From Brachypterus glaber (lineage: Eukaryota; Arthropoda; Insecta; Coleoptera; Kateretidae), in NCBI GenBank assembly GCA_958510825.1, contig OY294050.1:42235249-42299248 (forward strand): a DNA stretch of 64,000 nt. The letters are read 5' to 3'. Each line of letters opens with the position of its first letter. Position 1 is the stretch's first letter. The position numbers and the translations under genes are program-made. The notes beneath the pieces are model-generated. The model ran no database searches. It was not told where the DNA came from and worked only from the letters and a program-made list of their open reading frames with translations. Shown here in pieces: positions 20,580-31,969 of this stretch.

Positions 20580-22735
20580 TGTAGCAGTTATGACTGCCAC
20601 TGTTTTTAAAGATTACCTGATCTGTGTCACGTAATCATACGATGTTACCATTTTTTCAGAAGTTAGTATTTCTTTCTATTTGCACATATAAGATTGAGTA
20701 CAGACTTATTGTATGGTCTTGTGGAAGTCTTGCGATGGTCCTTGATTCCATTTGCTGGGTCATTTTTCTTTTATTACAGAATTTGTCTTATTTTTGGTGT
20801 TTACTTTTGATAGCCTAAAATATAATAACAAACGTCTAGTAATCTACTACATTCAGTACTTGAGTTAGCTACTGATGTTTTTCAGCTAGTCTTACCTTTT
20901 TAATCACAGCTAAAGCTTCTGGAAGTCGGATAAAATCATTATCAAAGATTGTTTACCTAATTTTGAGGTTAGTTTTACTTCTACCCGCATTCAGGTATAC
21001 AGTATGCATTGCATGGTCAGCTGATGACTTCAAGTTGGTTTATTTTCGTCGTATCATTTCTTAAACCATATGAAACGATTGTTAGATGTATGGCTAGGCA
21101 TTTTAAACTTATTTAGAGTATTCTTTTTCTTTATTTTCAAGTATTATCGGGATTATGAATAGATGTTTTTTGTGTTGCCTACCCTCAAAATCGATTTGTT
21201 GTTCGTAGTTCCAAGTTTCGCCACGGGGTGAGTTTTGTACCTTGCCGGAGTTGAAGGGAGTGGCGTTCTTTTTCAAAACGACAAGCAATGGCGTTCAGGT
21301 CGTAAAATCAGAATCTGATTTTTGTGAAACCATCCGTGGTTTATGTTTGTGTAAAAATGTTGCAATAAGTTTGTAATGAAGTGTAGTATAATCCTACGTA
21401 ATTAGTTCAAGCAGTTTTAATGGAAATTCCACAATATTCATCTTTCAAAAGGCGTACAGATGAAGGCTTCAGGCTGCAGAGTATTCTAGTATTCAGCACT
21501 TACTGCTCCAATTAATTCAGTTTTGGACTGGATTGTTGGTGAAGCTTTTCCATTTCTGTTCTAACGTTCTTCGAATGTTTTGACGATACCTCTATCCCAA
21601 ATTTTATGAATATTGTTGGTGAAGCTTTTATATTTTACAACGTTACCGTTATCTCAAATTTTACGAGTATCGATGGCGAAGCTTTCCATTTCAACTTTAA
21701 CTTCAATTTTCATTGAGGTGTTCTTCAATTTTCCACATTAGTTTTCAAGAGTTTTCAAGATTTTTCAAGATGTTCAGTAAATTGCAGTACCGTTTTTAAG
21801 CCAAGAGGTTTACAAACGTTTCAATGGATCCTCAAGCGTTTGAGTTTCAAACGTGTTCAAATTTGTAAGGAGTTCTCAAGGCAAGGACAAGGAAATGTTC
21901 TGCACAGTGACGTACATCATCAGGGAGTGGGACAACGTATTTGGTCGTTCCAGGGACAACTTTAATTAACAGGTTTTTATAGTTTTAGTGTAAATAATGA
22001 AAATGCGGTTTACTATATTTATTTTTGGTAAAATATCCAAGTTCTCAAATTTTAATATTTATTAAGGTGCTCTATTTTATTATGAATATTCTAGGTTGGT
22101 TTGTAAACAAAGTTGCAACTTTGGGCAGTACGCCTAGATTACTATTTTTCACTTATTAACACATAACTTATATTACTGTTTTTATTTAGGTTATTCACCA
22201 TAATAATTTTGGTATACATATTTTAACATTTTTGCAATAGGGTAGTTCACCATATTTTTTTTTATATTTCGCAATGGGGTCTTTTCACCATACTTTTGGT
22301 AATTTATAATTTTATTTTAATTAATATGATTAATTAAAGTTGTCTACTTGTCATTTTAAATAAACATTGTAACAGCACATATTTGAGTTTTTGTTTAAAT
22401 TATAATCAACACAAGATATACAAATCTATTCAAATCATAGTTATTTTTCAGGTTTATACATGCTGTAAAAGATAATTAATATTCTAGTACATTATTTTTT
22501 ATGTGTTTGAATCTTAACACATAAACTGCCAAGCACATGTATGTTTACAAGATTCTGGCGCCCAAGGTGTTAAACTAAGCTTATTATCATAATTTTTAAT
22601 CCATGAACCCCTGTGCCCGTACTGATGCCAGTTAGCCGATCGCAACCGTACATTTTCTTTTCTATAATAAGTAACCAGGGCAGCGCCTGATAATTTTTTA
22701 GTTTTTACTTATTCTAGACAGGAAAACGCGGTACA
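20580..22735 (+). repeat. 3' LTR
   Basis: The same 2,156-bp sequence as 11879-14034 at an offset of 8,701. I saw no substitution or indel in the blocks I compared along its length. It ends GGTACA, followed by the TSD gtat. Confidence 0.93.
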
Positions 22736-23182
22736 GTATAAATAAATATTAACTACCTAAATATAAAGTTTTTCTGAGAGGTAAATGTAGTTATCGAAGT
22801 ATAACAGCATATTACACGAAAAATATTTAGGGGCACCTAAAAAGATGGCTATTTTATAAATAAATGTAACAAAATTATGTTTAAAAATATTATGATTGCT
22901 AAAATATATTAAGATTTATTTATATGAATAAATTAGTCTCCAGCTGCCATTTTATGATGCAGGTAAAAATTTCCTAGTTGGCCACGCCCCCTCCTAAAGT
23001 TAGAAATTAAACGTTCTTATAACGTATTTCTAATTTAAAAATCTAACGTTAGATTAACGTTTATAACTAACGTTTGATTCTAACGTTAAAAAGCGGGACA
23101 TTTGCACATATTTTATAACGTACTTTTATACATTTTTCTAACATTAGAAAAACGTTATTCTAACGTTAAATTTCTACTAGGG

Positions 23183-24082
23183 TAGGCAACACGGTTCCTT
23201 GCACTTATTGGCGCTGAGACCGAATCTGGCCACAGAATATTTCTACTACCTAAGGGTTCTGAGAAAAATGAGATAAAATTGTTAAAAAATAATTAATTTA
23301 GCTCTCTTTTGTTCTAGAATCATGAACGTTAAAAATATTCCGAGGACAAATTTAGACTCGGCGACTCAATATTAGTTAAAAAATACCCAACTTAGAATAT
23401 GGAAACCTTAAATTCATAGGTAGAATAAATAGGGATAATATGAAAAAAATATTAAATAAAAATGGATCCTGTGACCAAATTAAGCAGGGGTGGAGGGTAA
23501 GGAGAGGGGTACATAAGGGGATAAGCTTATCGCCACGTATTCATCCTAAAAATCGTCAAAAAACATCACTAGGTTGTCAAAAAGTCCAAACCAGAAATAT
23601 GTTACGCAATACGGTTCTTATGTAATAAAGTAACATTTTTATGATGTAGAACCATTAAAAAAACGACAAAAAAATACGCAATATTTTTTTTATAAATTAT
23701 TTTTAAATTGACATAATTGCCTGTACTTAAATTTAAAAAATAAGACGTTCTGGATTTTTTTAAGTCAAATTCGAATTCTGCGCCTTTAAATTGACAAGAA
23801 AAATATATTTTTTGGGCTCGGGAAAAAAGTTTACACCGTGTGCTTTAATTTTATTTATTTACTTTTTACGAATAAACTAAGCAAAATAAATAAAAATATT
23901 TGTATAAATATTTTTGTAGATAATTAAGTCTTATAAAAATTTTATACAAATTTGATAGTTTTGCCACAAATCAGCAATTAAGTAAACTCTGCTCTTTCAT
24001 TTTAAGCTTTTTATTTTTTTGCGTACTTACTGTGACAGTAGGTCCAGTAGGTATAGATTGTTTTTAATTCATCGAATTTACC
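23183..24082. other. AT-rich stretch, no gene
   Basis: No credible coding frame. A block near 23745-23830 (ttttttaagtcaaattcgaattct) is loosely repeated at 24435-24510 on the other side of the MITE at 24083-24336. The open frame at 23440-23625 has no recognisable content. Confidence 0.45.
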
Positions 24083-24336
24083 CAACGAACTAATAACTCT
24101 TCTTTCTAGAATACGCATACCGTTAAAATAAAGTATCGCCTACATCTCGGTTTGTTTGTAAACAAATAGTAGGTATATTCAGGCCTGAACAATAACAATT
24201 ACCAGTAACTGGTATTGTTGTCTCTGTTAGAACAAAAATGTGCGAGAAAGACAGACGAATGTTTATGTTGCCGACGTTTTTGTCAGTTTTTACGAATGAA
24301 ATGCCTATTCTAGAGAGAAGAGTTATTAGTTCGTTG
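24083..24336. mobile_element. MITE with 8-bp TSD, copy 1
   Basis: 254 bp with inverted ends CAACGAACTAATAACTCTTC, and an exact 8-bp TSD, aatttacc (24075-24082 and 24337-24344). Related copies are at 47212-47463 and 55758-56001. An 8-bp TSD is typical of hAT-like and P-like transposases; the ends do not show which. No coding frame. Confidence 0.85.
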
Positions 24337-24589
24337 AATTTACCCTAAAATTTTCAAAATCTCTCTTTTTTTTAGATTTGAAAAAAAAAAAACGTCATTA
24401 TTTCCTGGACATATCTCAAAAATTTTAGGTGCTGGAATTTTTTTAAGGTCAGATTCGGATTCTACGTTCTGAAATTAGTAAGGAAAATTTACCTTCCGAT
24501 CGGGGCAAAAAAAAAAGATGAGATTGGTTCCCTAGTGTTATTAGACACTGATTTATACGAAAAGTATTATCAAGTTTTCTTTAATCTTT

Positions 24590-25115
24590 TATATTTTTAA
24601 ACGTTTTTTACCACTTTTGAAACTTAATTAAAATATCAAGCATAATATACCATGGTATTTGCAAGCTTAAGTTCTATCCAATGCTATTAAAAAAATTAAG
24701 TTAGGGGTAACTTGTAAGAGGGATGTAGGGGTGATTTTATTTTTAGCTACTTTTATAGACATTGTTGTCTTATTTAAACTGTCTTTTGCAGAAATTGTTT
24801 AACTCTTTTAGTTTTCGAGAAAATCGCTGCTAAATATAGTTAAAATAAGGGGGTGGTTTTTATATGTTTTTACCACTTCTTAACTTAAAAATAGCAATTA
24901 TAATATAATTATATTTAAAAGCTCAAGGTATATCCAAAACAAAGCAAAAATTATAGGGGTGATGTATAAAAAAATAAAGTTAGGGGTAAGATGGGGAGAA
25001 GGGTTCAGGGGTGGATTTTACTTGTAGTTACTTTTTATAAATATTGTTGTTCCATTTAAGACAGTTCTTGCAGAACTTGATTGTCTCTTTTAGTTTTCGA
25101 GAAAATTGCTGAGTT
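24590..25115 (-). repeat. dimeric dispersed repeat, minus-strand copy
   Basis: Two tandem units of the family seen at 7437-11135. Each has a cttttagttttcgagaaaa block (near 24808 and 25087), a T-A-G-rich ttaggggtaa block and an aagctcaag or gcttaagtt block. Spacing between equivalent points is about 275-280 bp. Noncoding. Confidence 0.65.
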
Positions 25116-25834
25116 GGGACACAAATTTTAATTTTTTTTAATAATTTGAGTCAACTTCAATTAAAGTTTTTTTTTAAGGTGTAGTTATTTTAAATTTGCC
25201 GCTAAATACTCCACAAAGTCCGATTTACACTGAAGCATGTGGCTTGTTTTGAATGTCAACATAACCAAAATTTATAATTTTTGTTTACTTACTTTGTCTT
25301 TATGATGTTTTGATGTAGCTGTTGCTAAAAACACTTTTTTATTCCTGTAGAAACAAAATTTGCTTATAAAATCGCTTTTATTCCAATAATATAGAGGAGT
25401 AAACCATTGTTTTGTTCTCGTTAATAGTACGTCAACGTTTTACGGTTCTGTAAATTGGGCTTTGTCATTTCGCTTACGACCCATGCGTATCTTACGTCGC
25501 TATGGTAATTTCGAGATTGTTTACAAGCGGGAAGGTTTAAAATAACTATACCTTAAAAAAATAAACTTTAGTACTGTTTCCAATGAATTAGTACCTGTCT
25601 CGGTACCTATTGGTACTATTTTTTTATTATTTTTAGTATTTTAAATACTCAGGTATAAATATCTACTTGCCAACTTTCATTTAAGTTTCTTTAAATACGA
25701 GAAATTTTATTATTCAAACCAAGAACTTTTAGGTATTCAATTTCAATCAAGCACAAAGTTTGGTTTCAGTATACTGAAATCAAATGCTTTGATTAAGTTA
25801 AAACCTAGCATGCTTCCAGATATCCAAAATTTTG
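25116..25834. other. AT-rich stretch up to the assembly gap
   Basis: No gene, tRNA-like box or strong inverted repeat was recognised. Confidence 0.5.
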
Positions 25835-26034
25835 NNNNNNNNNNNNNNNNNNNNNNNNNNNNNNNNNNNNNNNNNNNNNNNNNNNNNNNNNNNNNNNNNN
25901 NNNNNNNNNNNNNNNNNNNNNNNNNNNNNNNNNNNNNNNNNNNNNNNNNNNNNNNNNNNNNNNNNNNNNNNNNNNNNNNNNNNNNNNNNNNNNNNNNNNN
26001 NNNNNNNNNNNNNNNNNNNNNNNNNNNNNNNNNN
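25835..26034. other. assembly gap (200 N)
   Basis: Exactly 200 unknown bases, a round number that suggests a placeholder. Open frames that cross it are artefacts. The LINE fragment on its right side probably continues into it. Confidence 0.97.
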
Positions 26035-26235
26035 CTGCAGTTCGTGACCGTTGACCAGCTTTCTCTTAGTTTTTCTCCAGCCCACGTGTTGAGGGCTGAT
26101 GTGACTTGTTTCCTTGTAATACCAAGCATGGGTTCGGGTCCCATACACGGAGTCTCGGCTCCGAGCCTGGAAAGTTCGTCGACCTTCTCGCTGCTAACAT
26201 CAAACCTTTCTGCTACATTACAAGTTTAAAGAAAA
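26035..26235 (-). pseudogene. LINE fragment: end of an RNase H domain and C-terminal tail
   Basis: Read on the minus strand, this GC-richer stretch encodes EKVDELSRLGAETP then GPEPMLGITRKQV and WAGEKLRESWSTV. That resembles the segment that follows the RNase H domain in insect non-LTR retrotransposons that carry one (conserved GPEP..GI and a Trp-rich tail). The frame has no stop from about 26235 into the gap. The catalytic RNase H residues would lie upstream (higher coordinates), where the sequence is unrelated, so the fragment is truncated there. Confidence 0.6.
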
Positions 26236-26797
26236 AAGTTCAAAGCACGTTGCAGAAGAAGAAGAAAAGTTGCAAGGTTTTACGGTGACAAATTTGTAAA
26301 TAAATAAACTTTTGTCTATTTGTACGAATGTATGCGTTTATTTTATCAGGACAGTTCAGAGTTAGTAGATTAACAAGGGTCTGGTCTGCTTTCGGCAGTC
26401 TATAAAAGTACGAGACTTTTTCCCGCCCTGTTTAATTTTTAAGAAAAAGTACGGTATACCGTGTCAGACTGGGAATGTATACAGTTTCGGTCAAATGGCC
26501 ATAACTCCGGAACTAATCATGTTTAGGTACATGTTTATATAAACTTTTTTATCAAAGCAAATCATTTTATAACATAGTATTTAACAATGTTTTTAAAACA
26601 ATGAAATAAGGGATACAATTAAATGTTTAAAAATGTGACGATTTTTACTTTTATTTTTAAATAAATCTTCTCGGAAACTAAGGATTTTTATTAATAGATG
26701 AATATAAATATTTTTACAGTGGTTAATCAGCGACTATTTGTTTAAATTCTTAACTGAAGCAAATCTCATGCAAAAAATTTAAGTTAGGTTAGTCTAC
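26236..26797. other. AT-rich stretch, no gene
   Basis: No coding frame. A short palindrome, gtacggtataccg, near 26450 recurs in part near 29318 and 31718. Confidence 0.45.
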
Positions 26798-27961
26798 TAT
26801 ACAGGGCGTATTTGAAATAGGGTAGGAATTTTTAACAGGTAATTCTACATGATAAAATATGACAAAAAGTTCCTATAAACATATGTCTAAAAATGCGTCT
26901 TAAGGGAGCTACGCTAAAAAATCGGTTTTTATTTAATAATTCAGGAACCCTTTGAGATATGTTAACGAGGTTTTGCACGTGAATTAATTCTAATAAGGCC
27001 CATCTTTGTATGTCATTTTCACGTACTTATTTAAACCAGGGGTGTGCGAAACGGGGGGGGCCTTATCAGTTTTTTGTCCCAGACTTTTTTCTGTGTAACT
27101 TTTTTGCAATTTTATTTTTGAAATATGATTCCTCAGGTCAAAATACATAAAAGGTACTCTTGTTTGTAATACTGTAGGATTAACCGTTTTCGAGAAAAGT
27201 TCATTTGAAGGTGAAATTTCAAGTTCGAGGACGAAAAATTAAATACTAAAATGTCGAAAACCAAAATTTTAATGATGCAATGTTATTCTACATCAAAAAA
27301 AACGAAAAAAAAGTTTCCATACATGTAGGTCGAAAAAACGCTTTTAAAGCTACCATAGCCCTTTAAAAATGGTGCATATTTAGGAGACCATAGCTCCATT
27401 AGGATTCATTTTTGGAAGTACCTGTATATGAGGTTTTTTTCTTAGTTATTAATGTACATTCGCCCTGCATCATTAAATTTTGGTTTTCAACATTTTAGTA
27501 CTTAATTTTTCGTCCTCGAACCGTGAAATTTCACTTCAAATGAACTTTTCTCCAAAACGGTTAATCCTACAGTATTACAACAAGAGTACCTTTTTTTATG
27601 TATTTTGACCTGAGGAATCATATTTCAAAAATAAAATTGCAAAAAGTTACACAGAAAAAAGTTTGGGACAAAAAACTGATAAGCCCCCCCTTTTCGCACA
27701 CCCCTGGTTGAAATAAGTACATGAAAATAACACACACAAACGGCCTGGATAGGATTAGTTGACGTGTAAAACCTCGTTGATATATCTCAAAGGGTTCCTG
27801 AGTTATTAAATAAAAACCGATTTTTTTAGCCACTTTCAAAGGGGGCGTAGCTCCCTTATGACGCATTTTTAGACATATGTTTATAGGAACTTTTTGTCAT
27901 ATTTTATGATGTAGAATCATCTGTTAAATTTTCCGACACTATTTCAAATACACCGTGTATA
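26798..27961. mobile_element. foldback element with TACAGGG-type ends
   Basis: Ends TATACAGGGCG and CACCGTGTATA. Arms of about 470 bp (26798-27270 and 27475-27961) are imperfect inverted copies around a central region of about 200 bp. It shares tattctacat..aaaatatgacaaaaag-type blocks with the shorter element at 51088-51830, so the two are distant relatives. The 82-codon minus-strand frame at 27618-27866 lies wholly in an arm and is not a gene. Confidence 0.8.
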
Positions 27962-28213
27962 AAAATTAATATTAAGTACCTTAAAAATAATGTAATTATA
28001 ACGTAATTGCTAATATCCCAGAGTGGTTGATGCAAAAAAAAATAAATATTTTTCTAATTTTCATATTATTTATATTTATTTCAAATTTTAAGCAATAATG
28101 TCGCTGCAATTTATAAATTATTATTATTATTATTATACATATGAGAAGAGTTGAGGTGTAAACCTATTTAACTCAATTGCGTTTTCATAATAAAAGAGTG
28201 TACACATTACAGC

Positions 28214-28931
28214 TATACAGAGCGGTCCAAAAGTCCCCCCCCCACCCCTCTTAATTTTTGACCCAGTTGAGATATCGACTTCAAATTTGGAACTTTTAAA
28301 TAAGACAACTTAAACTATCTTTTAGCATATATTAAATACTTTCAGCTATTAAAATGTGGGCAGGGGGGCACATTTTTTAATGGAAAGGGGGTCGTGTAAT
28401 ACATCATTTTAAAGCTCAAAAAATTCTCCATTTAACTCCATGTTTTTAAATTAAAAAAAAATTGGGTTTAAAATGGGATTGAAAATGGTATTAATGTCAA
28501 AATTCCTCTAAAAAAAACAAATAATTTTTTAAAAATGCCGAATTTCATCATAAAAAAATGTTAATTATACTTTTAAACTAATTTTAGTTGACATAAATAA
28601 AAAATTTATAAAAAAAACTTAAAAAATCGAATGTTAGCACAAAAATTGAAAAATCAAAACCTTAAAAAACATTTTTAAAAAATTAAAAATGTTAGTTTAA
28701 TAGAGAATTCTATAAGCTTTAAATGATGTATCACACGACCCCCCTTTCTATTTAAAAAATGTCCCCCCATGCCCCCCTGCCCACATTTTAAGAGCTGAAA
28801 ATATCAAATATATGCTAAAAGCTAAAAGATAGTTTAAGTTGTCCTATTTAAGAGTTCTAAATTTGAAGTCGATATCTTAACTCGTTCAAAAGTTAAAAGG
28901 GGAGGGGGTGACTTTTGGACCGCACTGTATA
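28214..28931. mobile_element. foldback element, TATACAG.GCGGTCC ends
   Basis: 718 bp. The ends read tatacagagcggtccaaaag and, at the right, its near-complement. Arms are about 240 bp and carry C-rich and G-rich runs near the tips. There is no coding frame. The right end was duplicated when the SINE at 28939 inserted. Confidence 0.85.
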
Positions 28932-28938
28932 ATAGTTG

Positions 28939-29226
28939 GTTTGTTTGTTTGTTTGTTTGTTTTACTGTTTAACGTCGTTTTTCGCTGCTATGGCCTAATT
29001 GACGGGACCGCCATCTTTACGTGCCCTCCGAAGCACGGTCCTCAACAGAACTCGCATCCACCCTGAAATGTGTTTACAGTTTCACCTGCAACCCACATTA
29101 CAGTTAGTCATCGTAGTTCCATCTACCGACTATTTACACCACTATACATCCATGCTCTATGTGGGGCTCGAACCCACAACCCCAGGATCCGTAATCAAAC
29201 GCGCTACCATTGCGCTACTGGGGTCG
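28939..29226 (-). mobile_element. tRNA-Arg-derived SINE with 17-bp TSD
   Basis: On the minus strand the first 70 bases resemble tRNA-Arg(ACG): A box TAGCGCAATGGTAGCG, anticodon-arm segment GATTACGGATC, B box GGTTCGAGCCCC. About 190 bp of body follows, ending in an AAAC-type tail (28939-28965 read in reverse). The direct repeat gcactgtataatagttg at 28922-28938 and 29227-29243 is a perfect 17-bp TSD. The tRNA part is not a gene, as it lacks a closed acceptor stem and is fused to the body. Confidence 0.88.
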
Positions 29227-29478
29227 GCACTGTATAATAGTTGTTTTTACTAAAAACGTTAACACAAGGTGTATATAAACATGTATTTAATTTAAGCATT
29301 TTTAGCCAGTCCGACTAGTACGGTATACTACCTATATATTTTTATTCAGGGTGAAATTTCTTTTTTTTTTTTGGTAAATCATACATTATTTTACATACAA
29401 AAATTGAAAAACAGACTTTTAAAAAAGTGTTTTTCCAAAGTGTTTTTTAATAAAATATTGAAATCATGATTTTTGTAG

Positions 29479-29765
29479 ATTTATTACGAAAACAAATTAT
29501 TCAACAAAAAAGTAAAAATGATATTGTTTGTTATTAATTATGTGACTCTTGTGGGTCCAGTTTTTTTGTTAATCTTGTTAACCACCAATTTTTTACACTG
29601 TTGTTTAACTGTTGTTATTCAAACTTGGATTGTGCAGGATATCATTATAAATATTTCAAAACCTTTTAATACCAAGGATCTTAATCTATATGAGAGTAAA
29701 ATTTATCAAAGACAAATACAAAATAAGTTGAAAAAATGCGTTCAGTTGTATACTGAAATACAAAA
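29479..29765 (+). CDS. odorant receptor, internal exon A (partial gene)
   Basis: An open exon between an acceptor (ttttgtag, ending 29478) and a donor (gtaagt at 29766). It encodes about 95 residues in phase with the next exon. It has a hydrophobic helix (LFVINYVTLVGPVFLLILL), a Cys/His segment NFLHCCLTVVIQTWIVQD, and an amphipathic stretch ending NKLKKCVQLYTEIQ. In insect odorant receptors this matches the fourth membrane segment and the following intracellular loop, where an intron commonly falls. The exon ends in phase 2, and exon B supplies the missing base in frame. The 5' exons for membrane segments 1-3 are not in view. A gustatory receptor or pseudogene is the alternative. Confidence 0.5.
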
Positions 29766-29879
29766 GTAAGTATTATTATTAACTAAATTATTAAATACGT
29801 CTATTGTTGGTCATTTTTAAACGTCCCTCCTCCCATTTTACGCATCTCGCCAAAACGCCCCTCTAAATAATTACGCCCC

Positions 29880-30494
29880 GAAAAATATTTATTTATTTTA
29901 TTACTTTATTTATTTTATTAATTATTTTGTTCATTTTATTAATTTTATCCATTTTACGTATTTTATCCATTTTATTCATTTTGTTCACTTTATTCACTTT
30001 ATTGACTTTATTTTATTCTTTTTATTCGTTTTGTTTGTTTTGTTGATTTTGTTAATTTTGTTAATTTTGTTAATTTTGTTAATTTTGTTAATTTTGTTAA
30101 TTTTGTTAATTTTGTTCGTTTTGTTCCTTTTGTTCGTTTTATTTATTTTATTTATTTTATTTATTTTATTTATTTTATTTATTTTATTTATTTTATTTAT
30201 TTTATTTATTTTATTTATTTTATTTATTTTATTTATTTTATTTATTTTATTTATTTTATTTATTTTATTTATTTTATTTATTTTATTTATTTTATTTATT
30301 TTATTTATTTTATTTATTTTATTTATTTTATTTATTTTATTTATTTTATTTATTTTATTTATTTTATTTATTTTATTTATTTTATTTATTTTATTTGTTT
30401 TATTTATTTTATTATTTATTTCATTTATTTTTTTATTTTGTATTTATTTTATTATTTATTTAATTTATTTTTTTATTTTGTATTTATTTGCTTG
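29880..30494 (+). repeat. 9-bp microsatellite array
   Basis: About 600 bp of (ATTTATTTT)n, preceded by seven or so units of (TTAATTTTG)n at 30045-30110 and mixed variants at both ends. The unit is a multiple of three, so it reads as a long Ile-Leu-Phe open frame (30031-30495), which is not a protein gene. Confidence 0.95.
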
Positions 30495-30589
30495 AAAATC
30501 ATAAAACTGAAAGCCCAAATAAGCTTTGCTTGTAATAATCGCTATCCATTAATTTAGCACAAAATACAATATATAATTACACTGAAAAA

Positions 30590-30780
30590 ATATCTGGTTG
30601 GGGCAACCAGATCAATACGGAACAACTATTTTTCTGGTTACTGCAATCAGAAATGTGGTTAGAGCAACAAGAATCTGACAGCATAAATTGTTGTGCTTAC
30701 AAGATCCTTAAAATCCAAGTTTTTTTCTGCCAACCAAAACAAGTTTTGTTGCTCGCACCAACCAGATCAAGATTAAAAAG
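30590..30780. repeat. cluster of CTGGTT..GCAACCAG hairpin blocks
   Basis: Four short related blocks occur in about 190 bp: tctggttggggcaaccagat, tctggttactgcaatcaga, tgtggttagagcaacaaga, and the complement ttgttgctcgcaccaacca. Each could fold as a small hairpin. The outer pair could make this the tips of a small foldback. Function unknown. Confidence 0.5.
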
Positions 30781-31114
30781 TATACAGAATTAAATTTTTT
30801 TTCATAAAAATTTGTGAAATGTTTCAAAAATATAATTTTGGCTTCTTGTGATGTTTTATCTTTTTTTATGTATATATCTTCAAGAGTTTTAAAAAATACA
30901 TAAATTTTTGTAGAGAATTATTTGATCTATCTTTTGTTTTAATTTTTCATTTTATATGATAATTATTAACGATTTATCAATAAAAAAAATTGGTTTTGTA
31001 ACTATTTGCCCCTTTGGGTCCCTAACCCCAATCTGACACTTTTTTTATATATCGATTGAGTAGAATGAAAAGCTCGTATATCGGTTTTCAAAATATTTTT
31101 CACTGACATTAATT

Positions 31115-31535
31115 ACACAGGTTTACAAAAAAAAAAGTCAGGACTATTTGACCGGACTATGGTATTCCTAGGTATTTTGGCGCACTGAATCAGATCCCGG
31201 GGTCAGTTTTGCCCCATCACGTCAGGAAAACTAGATTTCAAGGTCATTTGAGGTCAAAATGGTGATTTTTTGGAAGCGGCCCGCGACAATATCTCAAGCG
31301 ACCTGTTAACTTCACGGGTAACTGTGTAGGTCTTGAATACTTTCTTAACGTTGAGATGTTGTCCCGGGGCCGCTCCCAAAAAATCACCATTTTGACCTCC
31401 AAATGACCTTGAAATCTCGTTTTTCTGACATGATGGGGCAAAACTGACCCCGGGATCTGATTCAGGGCGCCAAAATACCTAGGAATACCATGGTCCGGTC
31501 AAATAGTCCTGACTTTTTTTTTTGTAAACCTGTGT
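31115..31535. mobile_element. foldback element, ACACAGGTTTAC ends
   Basis: 421 bp with arms of about 170 bp that are near-perfect inverted copies, including a conserved gaccggac and a GC-richer gatcccggggtcagttttg block. The central spacer is under 100 bp. The minus-strand open frame inside (31244-31441) is palindrome-derived. Confidence 0.85.
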
Positions 31536-31731
31536 TATCTTCGTCAAAACTTAAAAATGTAGGGGAGATTGCATCACCATGTGCATATTTTCGGCGACAT
31601 TTATTTTAATACATGCTTGTATTGAGAATCAGTTAAAAAATAAGGATATATACTTTTCTTTAGAAAACATAGAAGCATGCAAAACGCATGTATGAAAAAA
31701 TGGCAATTCTCCATACCGGTACGGTATACCT

Positions 31732-31965
31732 ATGACTGGTGTAAAAGTGGGGGATTTATTCGTTGTCAATTATATAAAGTACAAACCAGAAGGAATTAAA
31801 AAAATAAAAAGAACTTTACAGACGCCTTTGAAAATCTACCAAGAGATTTGGCTACAATCCCGTTGGTTAATGATAGATTTCACTCATTATACAACAACCA
31901 AATTTCTATTACAAAATCTAAATATAATCATTTACAAGAGTTAAAAGCAGTAATGCCAAAATAAT
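31732..31965 (+). pseudogene. degraded fragment of a dispersed insect protein
   Basis: One frame starts VKVGDLFVVNY. A shift of frame near 31800 then gives NLPRDLATIPLVNDRF, SLYNNQISITKSKYNHLQEL and a broken end near 31965. The pattern KYxxLQxL..xxIP is one I associate with repetitive, transposon-like insect proteins of unknown function. The frame change and internal stops show decay. The name and family could not be fixed. Confidence 0.35.
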
Positions 31966-31969
31966 ATCA

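Larger units (their letters stand above)
11879..22735 (+). mobile_element. Ty3/gypsy LTR retrotransposon, recent, Osvaldo/Ulysses-like
   Basis: A complete element of 10,857 bp: 5' LTR (11879-14034), primer site, leader, gag, pol with protease, RT, RNase H and integrase, 3' noncoding region, polypurine tract and 3' LTR (20580-22735). The TSD is the 4-bp gtat (11875-11878 and 22736-22739). The LTRs have the same length and no difference in the lines compared. The domain order RT-RNase H-integrase defines Ty3/gypsy. Very long LTRs with a tRNA-Lys-type primer site recall the Osvaldo/Ulysses group; that placement is inference. There is no env. A one-base loss in RNase H breaks pol. Confidence 0.92.
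11311..23182. mobile_element. TIR element rich in CTAACGTTAG motifs, copy 1, split by an LTR retrotransposon
   Basis: The outer parts (11311-11878 and 22736-23182) match, in order, the copy at 48626-50564. The ends are related to GGTAGAAAAG and TTTCTACTAGGG. Many short blocks such as tctaacgttag and aaaacgttat occur near both ends. It has no coding capacity of its own. The interruption lies after gaatgtat; the other copy reads straight through as gaatgtataaataaat. Confidence 0.75.

Noticed and set aside
25743..26229. Open frames on both strands running through the N gap
   Set aside because: The gap has no stop codons by construction; only the minus-strand LINE peptide right of the gap has supported content.
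29155..29226. Possible tRNA-Arg gene on the minus strand
   Set aside because: Flanked by a 17-bp TSD together with a 200-bp body and a repeat tail, so it is a SINE head.
30031..30495. 154-codon open frame of repeated Ile-Leu-Phe
   Set aside because: It is a translation of the 9-bp microsatellite and has no other sequence content.
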